From: Rhodothalassiaceae bacterium
Lineage (GTDB): Bacteria > Pseudomonadota > Alphaproteobacteria > Sphingomonadales > Rhodothalassiaceae
Assembly: GCA_026004935.1 (NCBI GenBank)
Contig: BPKC01000001.1
Coordinates: forward strand, 434,001 to 498,000
Length of the DNA: 64,000 nt
Reading direction: 5' to 3'
In this document: positions 8,129 to 15,597 of the stretch, one piece after another
How positions within the stretch are numbered: the stretch's first letter is position 1
Layout of the letters: every line of letters begins with the position of its first letter
Position numbers and translations under genes: made by a program
Notes under the pieces: model-generated
Told to the model about the DNA's origin: nothing
Database searches by the model: none
The model's input: the letters and a program-made list of their open reading frames with translations, nothing else

Positions 8129-8944
8129 TCAGGCCTCCGCCACGTCCTCGGCAAGCACGGCGGCCGCCGCGGCGTGCAGCGCCGGTCCGGCCGCCGCCAG
8201 CACCCGCCCGCCGGTCTCTCCCGGCGCCCGATCCGGATTCCAGCCGGAGATCACGCCGCCCGCCCCGCGCACCACCGGCACCAGCGCCATGACGTCGTGG
8301 GGTGCAAGCCCCGCCTCGGCGACGATGTCGACATGGCCGGCCGCCAGCATCGCGTAGGCATAGGCGTCGAAGCCGTAGCGGGTGATGCGGCAGCGGCCGG
8401 CGAGCCGCCGGAAGGCCGCCCATTCGCGCGGCGAGAAATACTCGGGCCCCGTCGTCATCACGACCGCCTCCTCCAGCGCGGGCCGCGGCGCGACCGAAAG
8501 CGGCCGGCCGTTGCACCAGGCCCCGCGCAGGCCCTGGGCATCGATGCCGGTGAACACCTCTTTCAGCACCGGCTGGACGATGGCCCCCACCAGCGGCCGG
8601 CCCTCGCAGGCGAGCCCCACCAGCGTCGTCCAGCTCGGCAGGCCGGCAAGGAAGGCGCGCGTGCCGTCGATGGGATCGAGATGCCAGCACCAGGGCGAAT
8701 CGCCGCCGCTTGCGCCCTCCTCCTCGCCGAGGATGCGGTGGTCGGGAAAGCGCGCGGCGATCGCGGCCCGCATCGCCGCCTCGGCCGCCCGGTCCGCCTC
8801 GGTGACGGGGTCGAAGCCGGCCTTCCCGCCCTTGGAGGCCACCGACACCGGCCGGCGGAACCAGCGTGCGGCCACATGCGCGCCGGCAAGCGCCACCTCG
8901 GCGGCGAAGGCGCGCAGCTGCTCGAGATCGGCGCTGGCGGACAT
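8129..8944 (-). CDS. hisN: Inositol monophosphatase-family phosphatase, likely histidinol-phosphatase
   Basis: A 271-residue Mg2+-dependent phosphatase. The three metal-binding motifs of the family are present in order: DPVTEADRAAE with an upstream KGG segment, LGEEEG, DPIDGTRAF, and later the APHDVMALVPVVRGAGG motif carrying the last metal-binding Asp. Alphaproteobacteria often use this family for histidinol-phosphate hydrolysis; the GTRAF variant of the second motif is typical of the HisN branch, but I cannot exclude another sugar-phosphate substrate. A GGAG site precedes the ATG. It is convergent with the barrel gene and divergent from the FAD oxidoreductase. Confidence 0.8.
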   Translation of the reverse strand: MSASADLEQLRAFAAEVALAGAHVAARWFRRPVSVASKGGKAGFDPVTEADRAAEAAMRAAIAARFPDHRILGEEEGASGGDSPWCWHLDPIDGTRAFLAGLPSWTTLVGLACEGRPLVGAIVQPVLKEVFTGIDAQGLRGAWCNGRPLSVAPRPALEEAVVMTTGPEYFSPREWAAFRRLAGRCRITRYGFDAYAYAMLAAGHVDIVAEAGLAPHDVMALVPVVRGAGGVISGWNPDRAPGETGGRVLAAAGPALHAAAAAVLAEDVAEA

Positions 8945-9022
8945 CCGCTCCGTTCTCCCGAAGCCGGGCCGTCATCTGTCCCGCCCTTGAAAGCACCCGC
9001 GCCTCTGGCGCACAAGAGGGAC

Positions 9023-10180
9023 ATGGCAGGGCCGGTGAACAGATCCATCGACTGCGAGGTGGCGGTGATCGGCGCCGGGATCGCCGGGGCGTCGGCCGCC
9101 GCCTTTCTCGCCCCGCATGCGCGGGTGCTGATTCTCGAGGCCGAGTCCCAGCCGGGCTACCACACGACGGGCCGCTCGGCGGCGTTTCTCGCCGAATCCT
9201 ACGGCGCGCCGCTCGTGCGGCCACTGACCAGGGCCTCCAAGCGCTTCTATCTCGAGCCGCCTCCGGGATTCGCCGAGGCACCCCTCGCGTCCCCGCGCGG
9301 GGCCCTCTACGTCTTCGACGAGGCGGCGCGCGCGCAGGCGGAGGCGGACGCCGCCGAATTCGCCCGCGACATCGCCGGCGTGCGGATTCTCGACGCCGCC
9401 GAGGCGCGGGCGATGGTGCCGGTGCTGCGGGCGGAAAGGCTCGCGGGCGCGGTGCTCGATCCCGAATGCCGGGATCTCGATGTCGCGGCCATCCACCACG
9501 GCTTCCTGCGCCGGGCGAAGGCGGGCGGGGCCGAGCTCGTGACCGATGCGCGGGTGGACTCGCTCGCCCGCGACGACGGCCACTGGCGGCTGCGGCTGGC
9601 GGACGGCCGCGAGATCCGTGCCGGGCGGGTGGTGAACGCGGCCGGCGCCTGGGTGGACGAGGTGGCGAAGGCGGCCGGCCTCGCCCCCCTCGGCTTCCGG
9701 CCGCTCAGGCGCACCATCATCATCTTCACGCCGCGCACGGTCGCCGTGGACCCGCGCTGGCCGGTGGTGATCGAGATCCACGAGGACTTCTACTTCAAGC
9801 CCGAGACGGGGCGCATCCTCGCCTCTCCCGCCGACGAGACGCCGAGCCCGCCCTGCGACGCGCAGCCGGAGGACATCGACGTGGCCATCGCCGTCGACCG
9901 CATCCAGCGGTGGACGACACTGGACGTGCCGCGGATCACAAACAAATGGGCGGGGCTGCGGACCTTCGCGCCCGACCGCGTGCCGGTGGTGGGCGAGGAT
10001 CCGCGCGCGCCCGGCTTCTTCTGGTGCGCGGGCCAGGGCGGCTACGGCATCCAGACGGCCTGGGCCATGGGCCGGCTGACGGCCGCAGTCGTGCTGGGCG
10101 AGGAGCTGCCGCCGGCGCTGCGCGAGGCGGGGGTGCGGGCCGAAAACTACGCCCCCGACCGCTTCCTCGTGGCGGCCTGA
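9023..10180 (+). CDS. FAD-dependent D-amino acid dehydrogenase, DauA-like
   Basis: A 385-residue DAO-family flavoprotein. The N-terminal dinucleotide fold is VIGAGIAGASAAAF (15-28), followed by the LEAESQPGYHTTGRSAA flavin region; the C-terminal half contains ITNKWAGLRTFAPDRVP and the FFWCAGQGGYGIQTAWA signature, which is very close in pattern to bacterial D-arginine dehydrogenase DauA. I infer oxidative deamination of a D-amino acid, with specificity unproven. GAGGG precedes the ATG. Its last 59 codons plus 16 bp of downstream sequence are duplicated without a mismatch about 2 kb further on. Before that event its neighbour was probably the thioesterase now found after the second copy. Confidence 0.75.
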   Translation: MAGPVNRSIDCEVAVIGAGIAGASAAAFLAPHARVLILEAESQPGYHTTGRSAAFLAESYGAPLVRPLTRASKRFYLEPPPGFAEAPLASPRGALYVFDEAARAQAEADAAEFARDIAGVRILDAAEARAMVPVLRAERLAGAVLDPECRDLDVAAIHHGFLRRAKAGGAELVTDARVDSLARDDGHWRLRLADGREIRAGRVVNAAGAWVDEVAKAAGLAPLGFRPLRRTIIIFTPRTVAVDPRWPVVIEIHEDFYFKPETGRILASPADETPSPPCDAQPEDIDVAIAVDRIQRWTTLDVPRITNKWAGLRTFAPDRVPVVGEDPRAPGFFWCAGQGGYGIQTAWAMGRLTAAVVLGEELPPALREAGVRAENYAPDRFLVAA

Positions 10181-10196
10181 GCCGGCGGGGCGACGG
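10003..10196 (+). repeat. 194-bp perfect direct repeat, copy 1 (native 3' end of the oxidoreductase gene)
   Basis: Every base matches copy 2. This copy encodes the C-terminus of the FAD oxidoreductase, its stop codon and 16 bp of trailing sequence. The intervening segment is about 1.8 kb. Identity across 194 bp suggests a recent duplication or insertion. Confidence 0.95.
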
Positions 10197-10203
10197 ACGG
10201 GGC

Positions 10204-10490
10204 TGGAAGGGCGGCGGCATCCCGGAGGGGTGGAAGGTCAGGCCTGCGGAACTCGCGCAGAAGGTCCGCGACGTGCGCTGAACGCCAGGGCGCGGCCGCC
10301 GCGGGCGGCGCCCCGACGGGTGCCCGATGGCCAAGATCGCCGTGCCGCCGTTCGGCGTCGGAAACCACATCAAAGTCGATCGTCGCTTCGGGCCGGTCCG
10401 GAAGCGGTCTGTGACCGATGCTGCAGCTCACGATGGTCGCGAGCTCGGCCGCCTTTTCGATCGCGGGAACATCGCGCCGGCCGGGCTTTC
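10204..10490 (+). pseudogene. Remnant of an IS5-family-type transposase
   Basis: One frame (with a stop in the middle) reads IPEGWKVRPAELAQKVRDVR, then TGA, then about 15 codons, then AVPPFGVGNHIKVDRRFG and VTDAAAHDGRELGRLFDR. Both blocks, their order and spacing match the DDE transposases of IS5-like elements (the pattern of ...YKNHI.IDRRHG...VSDAAAHDG...). The in-frame TGA stands where a Trp codon is usual. The N-terminus and the C-terminus with its last catalytic residue are missing, and I see no terminal inverted repeats. It abuts the end of the 194-bp repeat, so it may mark an old insertion connected with the cassette's arrival. Confidence 0.65.
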
Positions 10491-10557
10491 CTGGCGGGCA
10501 AGAGCGTGGTTCCTGCCGGGGGCCGGCTTGGCCGCCCGCAGGCGATCAAGCTGTCCC

Positions 10558-11265
10558 TCAGGCGCGCGCGGCCGCCGCGGCCGGCGCGCTCAGCCGCATG
10601 GGCGCATCGTAGCGGGCGCCGAAATACAGCCTCAGCCCCAGCGCGAGGGCCATGGTCAGGAAATGCGTAGTGACGTTCAGCAGTGAACCCGCCTCGGGAT
10701 CGACCAGCGCCCGCCAGACCACTGCGACGAAGGTCCCGTGAATGGCGTTGAAGAGGAAGCACATTCCGTTCAGATGCCAGATCAGCCACCATTTCGGGTG
10801 AACGGGCGTCTGCATGAACGCAAAACGCAGCATCGGCGGCCCGTAGATCAGGCCGACCGACGAGAAGGCAATCGGCAGCGGCTTGCCCTGGGCGATGCCC
10901 ACGACCAGAAGGAACAGGCCGAGCAGCGTGATCGCCGCGCCAAGGGTGCGGAACCACGCACCGCGGAATCGCTCGAGATCCCGTCTCAGACGGATGGCGA
11001 ACCAGGCCGACCCTCCGATCGCCAGCACGCAGACCGACAGATAGATGAACATCACCACGTCATCCGCTTCGTAGACGACGCCAGCGCGCGCGAAGAGGAT
11101 GCCCGCGACCGACGCGAGGACCGGCGCCCAAGACCAGATGTAGAGCCGCCCCAGCCTTACATGGCGTGGGCTGCCCTTGACCTGCGCGAGGACCACCCAG
11201 AACAATCCCATGGTGATGGCCCCGAACAGAATGTGAAGCGTGACATAGAGCTCGCTAGGCATCAT
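10558..11265 (-). CDS. Polytopic membrane protein, DUF2306-like
   Basis: About 235 residues with some seven hydrophobic segments, a PRHVRLGRLYIWSW motif after the first loop, and a C-terminal Ala-rich tail. Pattern and length resemble the DUF2306/DUF420-like membrane families of unknown function, but the match is from memory and weak. Three possible starts lie within 15 bp; the one given has GGAG six bases upstream. It is divergent from the TetR gene, and the 110-bp gap between them holds two TetR-type palindromes, so it is probably the regulated target. It lies inside the segment bounded by the 194-bp repeats. Confidence 0.6.
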   Translation of the reverse strand: MMPSELYVTLHILFGAITMGLFWVVLAQVKGSPRHVRLGRLYIWSWAPVLASVAGILFARAGVVYEADDVVMFIYLSVCVLAIGGSAWFAIRLRRDLERFRGAWFRTLGAAITLLGLFLLVVGIAQGKPLPIAFSSVGLIYGPPMLRFAFMQTPVHPKWWLIWHLNGMCFLFNAIHGTFVAVVWRALVDPEAGSLLNVTTHFLTMALALGLRLYFGARYDAPMRLSAPAAAAARA

Positions 11266-11312
11266 TGCTATCTCCATGTTACCCTGGCTTGCGGCGACCC
11301 GGCCGCGAGCGG

Positions 11313-11326
11313 TTTACGTACGTAAA
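11313..11326. promoter_or_regulatory. TetR-type operator 1
   Basis: TTTACGTACGTAAA is a perfect 14-bp palindrome of the form TTTAC-N4-GTAAA. It lies in the divergent intergenic region between the membrane protein and the TetR gene. The centre is 29 bp from that of the second site. Confidence 0.65.
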
Positions 11327-11341
11327 ATCGTGCCACAAATT

Positions 11342-11355
11342 TTTACATGTGTAAA
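11342..11355. promoter_or_regulatory. TetR-type operator 2
   Basis: TTTACATGTGTAAA shares the TTTAC-N4-GTAAA half-sites with operator 1. Two identical half-site pairs about three helical turns apart suggest cooperative binding of two dimers, with autoregulation of the adjacent tetR-like gene and control of the divergent membrane-protein gene. Confidence 0.6.
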
Positions 11356-11375
11356 GTGCCCTGTGGGAATGCACC

Positions 11376-12086
11376 ATGACCGACCACAACCAGATCAGCG
11401 AGGCGCGCCGGCGCAAGATCCTGGAGAAGGCGTGGAACCTGATCGTGAGCGGCGGCCGGCTGGATCTCGGCCTGTCGGAGCTGGCGCGCGCGTGCGGCGT
11501 AAGCCGTCAGACGCTATATCTGGCCTTCGGCTCGCGCGAGGGCCTGCTGCTCGAGATGGTACGCTGGCATGACAGAAATAGCCCCACCATCGGCGCACTG
11601 ATCCGGCTGTCGCGCGAGGGACGGACCGCGCGCGACATGCTGGACTTCACGGCGCATTGGCTCGATCATCTTCCGAAGGTCTTTCCCGTGGCGATGCAGC
11701 TCGAATGCGGCGCGTCTTCGGGCGGGGCAGCAGTACCGGCATGGGAGAACCGCATGTTCCACGGGCTTCTGCACGGATTTCGCGCCATCGCCGAGCGGAT
11801 GGGGCCGGCGGCTTTCACCGGCGGGCTGTCTCCGCGCGAAGCTGCGGACACGGCCTGGAGCTTGGTCCAGCCCTCGGCGTGGCATCTTCTGGTCGTCCGT
11901 TGCGGCTGGTCGCCCGAGTCGTTCCGCAGGAACCGGATGGCCCTGGTGAGCGGCCTGCTCGCCGACGGGGCCGCAGAGGGCGACGACGGCGGATGCCGCG
12001 AAAGCCAAGGCGCGCGCCCGGCTTCTTCTGGTGCGCGGGCCAGGGCGGCTACGGCATCCAGACGGCCTGGGCCATGGGCCGGCTGA
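11376..12086 (+). CDS. TetR-family transcriptional regulator with replaced C-terminus
   Basis: A 236-residue regulator. Residues about 10-58 are a TetR N-terminal domain with helix-turn-helix ELARACGVSRQTLYLAFGSR. The rest is a helical ligand-binding domain without recognisable specificity. From about residue 212 the frame runs into copy 2 of the 194-bp repeat in the wrong frame for the oxidoreductase, so the last 25 residues are a by-product of the duplication and the native C-terminus was probably cut. This may leave function intact, because TetR proteins are usually about 200 residues. No strong ribosome site is seen before the ATG. Likely controls itself and the divergent membrane protein. 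Confidence 0.85.
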   Translation: MTDHNQISEARRRKILEKAWNLIVSGGRLDLGLSELARACGVSRQTLYLAFGSREGLLLEMVRWHDRNSPTIGALIRLSREGRTARDMLDFTAHWLDHLPKVFPVAMQLECGASSGGAAVPAWENRMFHGLLHGFRAIAERMGPAAFTGGLSPREAADTAWSLVQPSAWHLLVVRCGWSPESFRRNRMALVSGLLADGAAEGDDGGCRESQGARPASSGARARAATASRRPGPWAG

Positions 12087-12203
12087 CGGCCGCAGTCGTG
12101 CTGGGCGAGGAGCTGCCGCCGGCGCTGCGCGAGGCGGGGGTGCGGGCCGAAAACTACGCCCCCGACCGCTTCCTCGTGGCGGCCTGAGCCGGCGGGGCGA
12201 CGG
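12010..12203 (+). repeat. 194-bp perfect direct repeat, copy 2 (orphan oxidoreductase 3' end)
   Basis: Identical to copy 1, but here it has no upstream oxidoreductase coding sequence. Its 5' end is fused to the tetR-like gene and its 3' end leads into the ribosome site of the thioesterase gene, which suggests that this junction is the original downstream flank of the oxidoreductase. Confidence 0.95.
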
Positions 12204-12222
12204 GGCGGGAAGGACGCCGGCG

Positions 12223-12684
12223 GTGTCACATCCCTGGGACGACGAGACGCTGTGGCCGCGCCGGCTCGCCGCCTGGCCCTGCCGGGAGCGGATCACCACG
12301 CGCTGGCGCGACAACGACGTCTACGGCCACCTCAACAACACCGTCTACTACGAGTTCTTCGACGCGGTCATCAATGCGCGGATGATCCGCGCGGGACTGC
12401 TCGACCCCCTGCGCTCACCCGCATACGGGATCGTCGCGGAAACCGCCTGCCGCTACCTCTCTTCCCTCGCCTATCCGCAGGAGGTGACGGTCGGCTTCGG
12501 CGTGGCGCGGCTGGGGCGCACGAGCGTCGTCTGGCATCTCGCCGTTTTCGGCGCCGAGGAGGGCGATCCGGCGGCGCTGGGGCGCTTCGTCCATGTCTTC
12601 GTCGCGCGCGGCGACGGCCGGCCGACGCCCGTGCCGGACGCCCTGCGCGCGCATCTGGAAGGCCTGCGGCTCGCCGGCGCATGA
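12223..12684 (+). CDS. Acyl-CoA thioesterase, 4-hydroxybenzoyl-CoA thioesterase family
   Basis: A 153-residue hotdog-fold protein. The active-site region is WRDNDVYGHLNNTVYYEFFD, where the Asp corresponds to the catalytic Asp of 4HBT-type thioesterases, followed by ARMIRAG and a beta-strand-rich half. It hydrolyses an acyl-CoA thioester; the specific acyl group is not predictable. Translation starts at GTG behind GGAAGGA; no ATG in this frame gives a full hotdog domain. Together with the oxidoreductase it was probably a two-gene unit before the 2-kb insertion split them. Confidence 0.8.
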   Translation: MSHPWDDETLWPRRLAAWPCRERITTRWRDNDVYGHLNNTVYYEFFDAVINARMIRAGLLDPLRSPAYGIVAETACRYLSSLAYPQEVTVGFGVARLGRTSVVWHLAVFGAEEGDPAALGRFVHVFVARGDGRPTPVPDALRAHLEGLRLAGA

Positions 12685-12722
12685 CCTTTGCCGGGGGCTG
12701 CCCATCCGCCGGCCCGCATTCG

Positions 12723-12751
12723 TTGACAAGCCGGCATGCGGCCCGTATCTG
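12723..12751 (+). promoter_or_regulatory. Promoter of tRNA-Ser(GCU)
   Basis: A consensus -35 TTGACA is followed after 17 bp by TATCTG, ending 7 bp before the mature tRNA 5' end. Spacing and position suit a sigma70-type promoter for the tRNA gene. Confidence 0.65.
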
Positions 12752-12758
12752 AAGCGGC

Positions 12759-12851
12759 GGAGAGGTGGCCGAGTGGTCGAAGGCGCTCCCCTGCTAAGGG
12801 AGTAGGGGGTGACAAGCCCCCTCGAGGGTTCGAATCCCTTCCTCTCCGCCA
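12759..12851 (+). tRNA. tRNA-Ser(GCU)
   Basis: The acceptor stem GGAGAGG pairs with CCTCTCC, followed by G and an encoded CCA. The anticodon loop CTGCTAA gives anticodon GCT. A long variable arm (the GTAGGGGGTGACAAGCCCCCT region) and the GGTTCGAATCC T-loop confirm a class II serine tRNA. It borders the accessory region to its right, and tRNA-Ser 3' ends are common integration targets. Confidence 0.97.
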
Positions 12852-13027
12852 GCGTTCCCGACCAGAGACTCCTTCGTTTCATCCGCGCATTTTCCGTCCA
12901 ACATAAGCCCGAGTCAGGCCAACTCCTTTTGCGTCTTGCAGAGGAGAGGAAGAGACAGGGGCTATGCGCAGCCCATCTCGCGCGTGTGCCGCGCCACGGG
13001 ACGTCAATCGCCGGCAAATTCTCTTGA

Positions 13028-13055
13028 TTGACAAACGCGTGCATCGCGCTAGCAT
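13028..13055 (+). promoter_or_regulatory. Promoter of the DUF3883-like/DUF3800 operon
   Basis: TTGACA, 16 bp, TAGCAT, located 37 bp before the first start codon of the operon. The surrounding DNA is richer in A+T than the core genes. The roughly 175 bp between the tRNA and this promoter hold no gene that I can recognise. Confidence 0.5.
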
Positions 13056-13091
13056 ATCTCGACCGGCAGCATCTGACTGCGGAATACGTCG

Positions 13092-13517
13092 ATGCGTCAG
13101 TTCGAGAAGTTCGAGGGGTGCTACAAGTTCAAGCCTGCAGATGCGGCCGGCGTCGTCGTTCATGACATGTTGCGGCCTGCGCTCGCGCGGGCCGCCCGCC
13201 TCCACGGGTGGTCGGGATTCGGCCTCCGCTCGCTGCGTCCGGCCACCCCGCACGGCCCTGCCGAGGAGGGCGCCATCGAGGTCAAGTGCCGCGCCGGCCC
13301 GTGCGGCATGGAAGTCAGCCGGATCGAATGGGCAAAGGCCTGCAATCTCCGCAACCGCTCCTGGCATTACATCGCTTTCGATTGCGCCCCGCGTCGCCCG
13401 CGCCTTGTCAAGGCGCAGAACCCGTTGGGAAAGCTGTTGGCCAAGGCCAACGACAACGCCCTGATCGTCGAGACCGAAATGTTGATGGCCGCCACTGAAC
13501 TGAGGGGGGGCACATGA
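13092..13517 (+). CDS. Small DUF3883-like putative nuclease
   Basis: A 141-residue protein. The core AIEVKCRAG (61-69), a later EW (79-80) and the HYIAFDC strand (92-98), followed by a PRLVKAQNP segment, resemble the DUF3883 domain. That domain is a PD-(D/E)xK-like fold normally found at the C-terminus of large helicase or restriction proteins. Here it stands alone. The ExK pair of the nuclease motif is present, but I do not see a clear preceding catalytic Asp, so activity is uncertain. The ribosome site is weak. It overlaps the DUF3800 gene by ATGA, so the two are translationally coupled. The position next to a tRNA gene and a recombinase relic suggests horizontal arrival. Function is inferred, perhaps defence. 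Confidence 0.55.
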   Translation: MRQFEKFEGCYKFKPADAAGVVVHDMLRPALARAARLHGWSGFGLRSLRPATPHGPAEEGAIEVKCRAGPCGMEVSRIEWAKACNLRNRSWHYIAFDCAPRRPRLVKAQNPLGKLLAKANDNALIVETEMLMAATELRGGT

Positions 13518-14341
13518 AAATTTGCTACGTCGATGAGAGCGGCAACAACTCCGAGGATCCCTGCCTTGTCATGGTCGGCGTCCTTGTTGATTCCTATCGC
13601 CTAAACCGGACGCGGGAGGAATTCGCGGAAATCTTCGACGACATTCAGCGCCTTTTCGAAAAAAACCTGAGAGAACTCAAGGGCTCGAAGATGTTCTTCG
13701 GCCGGGACCGCTGGCGGAACGTCAATCCGGAAGACCGGAAAAGGATTGTGGGCCATCTTTGCAAGTGGATCAGCGATCGCAAGCATTACCTTGTGCTCTC
13801 GGCAATCGACCGAAGCAAGTTGAATAGGGACAATACTGCCAACGTTCCAGAGCAATGCCGCGATGAATGGCTAGCGGGAGGCCTGCATATTGCCTTGCAG
13901 ATTCAAAAGGCCCATCAGAAGAAAAGCAAGAATAAGGGGCACACGTTCCTGATCTTTGACGACAACAAAATGAAGGCAGACAATCTGAGCGAACTGTTGT
14001 GGCAGCCTCCGGAATGGACTGATGATTATTACGACAGGAAAAAGAAGCAAATCCGTCTTGACCAGATAGTGGATACGACCTTTACCATCAAATCGCACCA
14101 TGCCGGCCTTGTGCAAGTTGCGGATTTGTTCGCATTTATATTTCGACGCTACGCTGAGATGAAGGACTTCGGAATGCCCGAGGGATGGGCTGGCGAGCAA
14201 GCGCTGATCGGAAAATACGTAGAGGCCCTATCAAGCAGGCTTCTTGCTCGCGTCTGCCGCTGGCCCAAGAGACCGAATGGAGCGTCGTCGCGATGGTTTA
14301 ATTCGATCGCGCCAGCGTCGCTCATGTCTTTGGGAAAATGA
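13514..14341 (+). CDS. DUF3800 protein (predicted RNase H-like fold)
   Basis: A 275-residue protein with the family's N-terminal ICYVDESGN (acidic pair D7, E8), a middle acidic strand FLIFDDNKMKAD, and the C-terminal GLVQVADLFAFIFRR motif. Together these are the expected acidic residues of the predicted RNase H-like active site. DUF3800 proteins are common in mobile and defence regions, but their biochemical role is unproven. Codon use is clearly poorer in G+C than in neighbouring genes, with long A-rich stretches, a sign of transfer. It forms an operon with the upstream DUF3883-like gene. About 120 bp without recognisable coding follow before the recombinase relic. Confidence 0.8.
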   Translation: MKICYVDESGNNSEDPCLVMVGVLVDSYRLNRTREEFAEIFDDIQRLFEKNLRELKGSKMFFGRDRWRNVNPEDRKRIVGHLCKWISDRKHYLVLSAIDRSKLNRDNTANVPEQCRDEWLAGGLHIALQIQKAHQKKSKNKGHTFLIFDDNKMKADNLSELLWQPPEWTDDYYDRKKKQIRLDQIVDTTFTIKSHHAGLVQVADLFAFIFRRYAEMKDFGMPEGWAGEQALIGKYVEALSSRLLARVCRWPKRPNGASSRWFNSIAPASLMSLGK

Positions 14342-14460
14342 TTATGCGGAACGGCAAGCGCCTCATCTAGGTCAACAGCCCCCTTGGAGCCGGTATCGCT
14401 CGCGTCGGTGCGTGAGGAGAGCGTCCGGCTCGGGCTTGTCTCGACGCCGCACATCTAGCC

Positions 14461-15597
14461 GGCGGGACGCCGAGGGAGCGGCCGGCGCTGAAGAGGCTTC
14501 TCGCCGATATCGAAGCCGGGCTGATCGACGTGGTGGTCGTCTACAAGATCGACCGGCTCTCCCGGTCACTCATGGACTTCGCCAAGCTGGTCGAGGTGTT
14601 CGACCGCTGCGGCGTCACCTTCGTCTCCGTCACCCAGTCGTTCAACACCACGACGTCGATGGGGCGGCTGACGCTCAACATCCTCCTGTCCTTCGCCCAG
14701 TTCGAGCGCGAGGTCATCGGCGAGCGCATCCGCGACAAGTTCGCCGCCTCGCGCAAGCGCGGCATGTGGATGGGCGGCTTCGTGCCGCTCGGCTACGACG
14801 TGAAGGAGCGCAAGCTTGTCGTCAACGCGGCCGAGGCCGCACTGGTGCGCCACATCTTCGAGCGCTTCATCCAACTCGGCTCGGTCACCTTGGTCGTGCA
14901 CGAGCTGCAGGCCGAGGGGCGGCTCACGAAGCGCGGCAAGCCCTTCGACAAGGGCATCGTCTACAAGCTGATCAACAACCGCGTCTATGTCGGCGAGGCG
15001 GTGCACAAGGGCGCAAGCTATCCGGGCGAGCACGAGGCGATCGTCGACCGCGACACCTTCGATAAGGTGCAGGCGATCCTCGCCACCAACGGCTATTCCC
15101 GCGGAGCAGTGATACGCAGCAGGACGCCCGCGCTGCTGCGGGGCCTCATCTTCACCGAGGTCGGCCGCGCGATGACACCCGCCTCCACGAGAAAGGGCAG
15201 CCGGCTCTATCGCTACTACGTGTCGACCGACGCGATCCGCGGGCGCAAGCCGGCCGGCACGGCGGCGCCCCTGCGCCTGCCGGCCGATGTGGTCGAGGCC
15301 GCGGTGGTGCGGGAGATCCGCCGACTTGCGCGCGCGCCGGAGATCGTCGCGCAGGCCGTGGCCGCCGCGCGCCGGGAAACGCCCGACGTCGACGAACGCG
15401 ACGTGGTCGCCGCCGTCGACCGGTTCACCGAAATCTGGTCCGCGCTGTTTCCCGCCGAGCAGGCCCGCATCGTCAAGCTGCTGGTGGAACGAGTGACCGT
15501 GACCGCCGACGGCCTCGCCGTTGATCTGCGTACCGACGGCCTTGGCACCGTGGTGCGCGAGATGCTGGCCCAGAAGCCTGAGGAGGCCGCCGCATGA
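14461..15597 (+). pseudogene. Large serine recombinase lacking its catalytic N-terminus
   Basis: Homology begins abruptly at AGGTPRERPALKRLL, a part normally 60-80 residues into a large serine recombinase. The rest follows: VVVYKIDRLSRSL, the SFNTTTSMGRLTLNILLSFAQFERE-type helix, RIRDKFAASRKRGMWMGG, the recombinase DNA-binding domain, the zinc-ribbon region and a helical C-terminus. The first part, with the catalytic Ser and flanking Arg residues, is missing, and upstream codons give a stop and unrelated sequence. An internal GTG at 14530 could start a 355-residue fragment, but it could not cut DNA. It overlaps the next gene by ATGA. Most likely the dead integrase of this island. Confidence 0.8.

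Noticed and set aside
11657-12187. Possible fusion of a new N-terminus to the oxidoreductase C-terminal 59 residues
   Set aside because: The upstream part is an out-of-frame reading of tetR; the tail alone lacks the FAD-binding domain.
14242-14460. Catalytic N-terminus of the recombinase in another frame
   Set aside because: I read the region upstream of the AGGTPRERP block in the recombinase frame and compared the neighbouring frames; no serine-recombinase catalytic motif was found.
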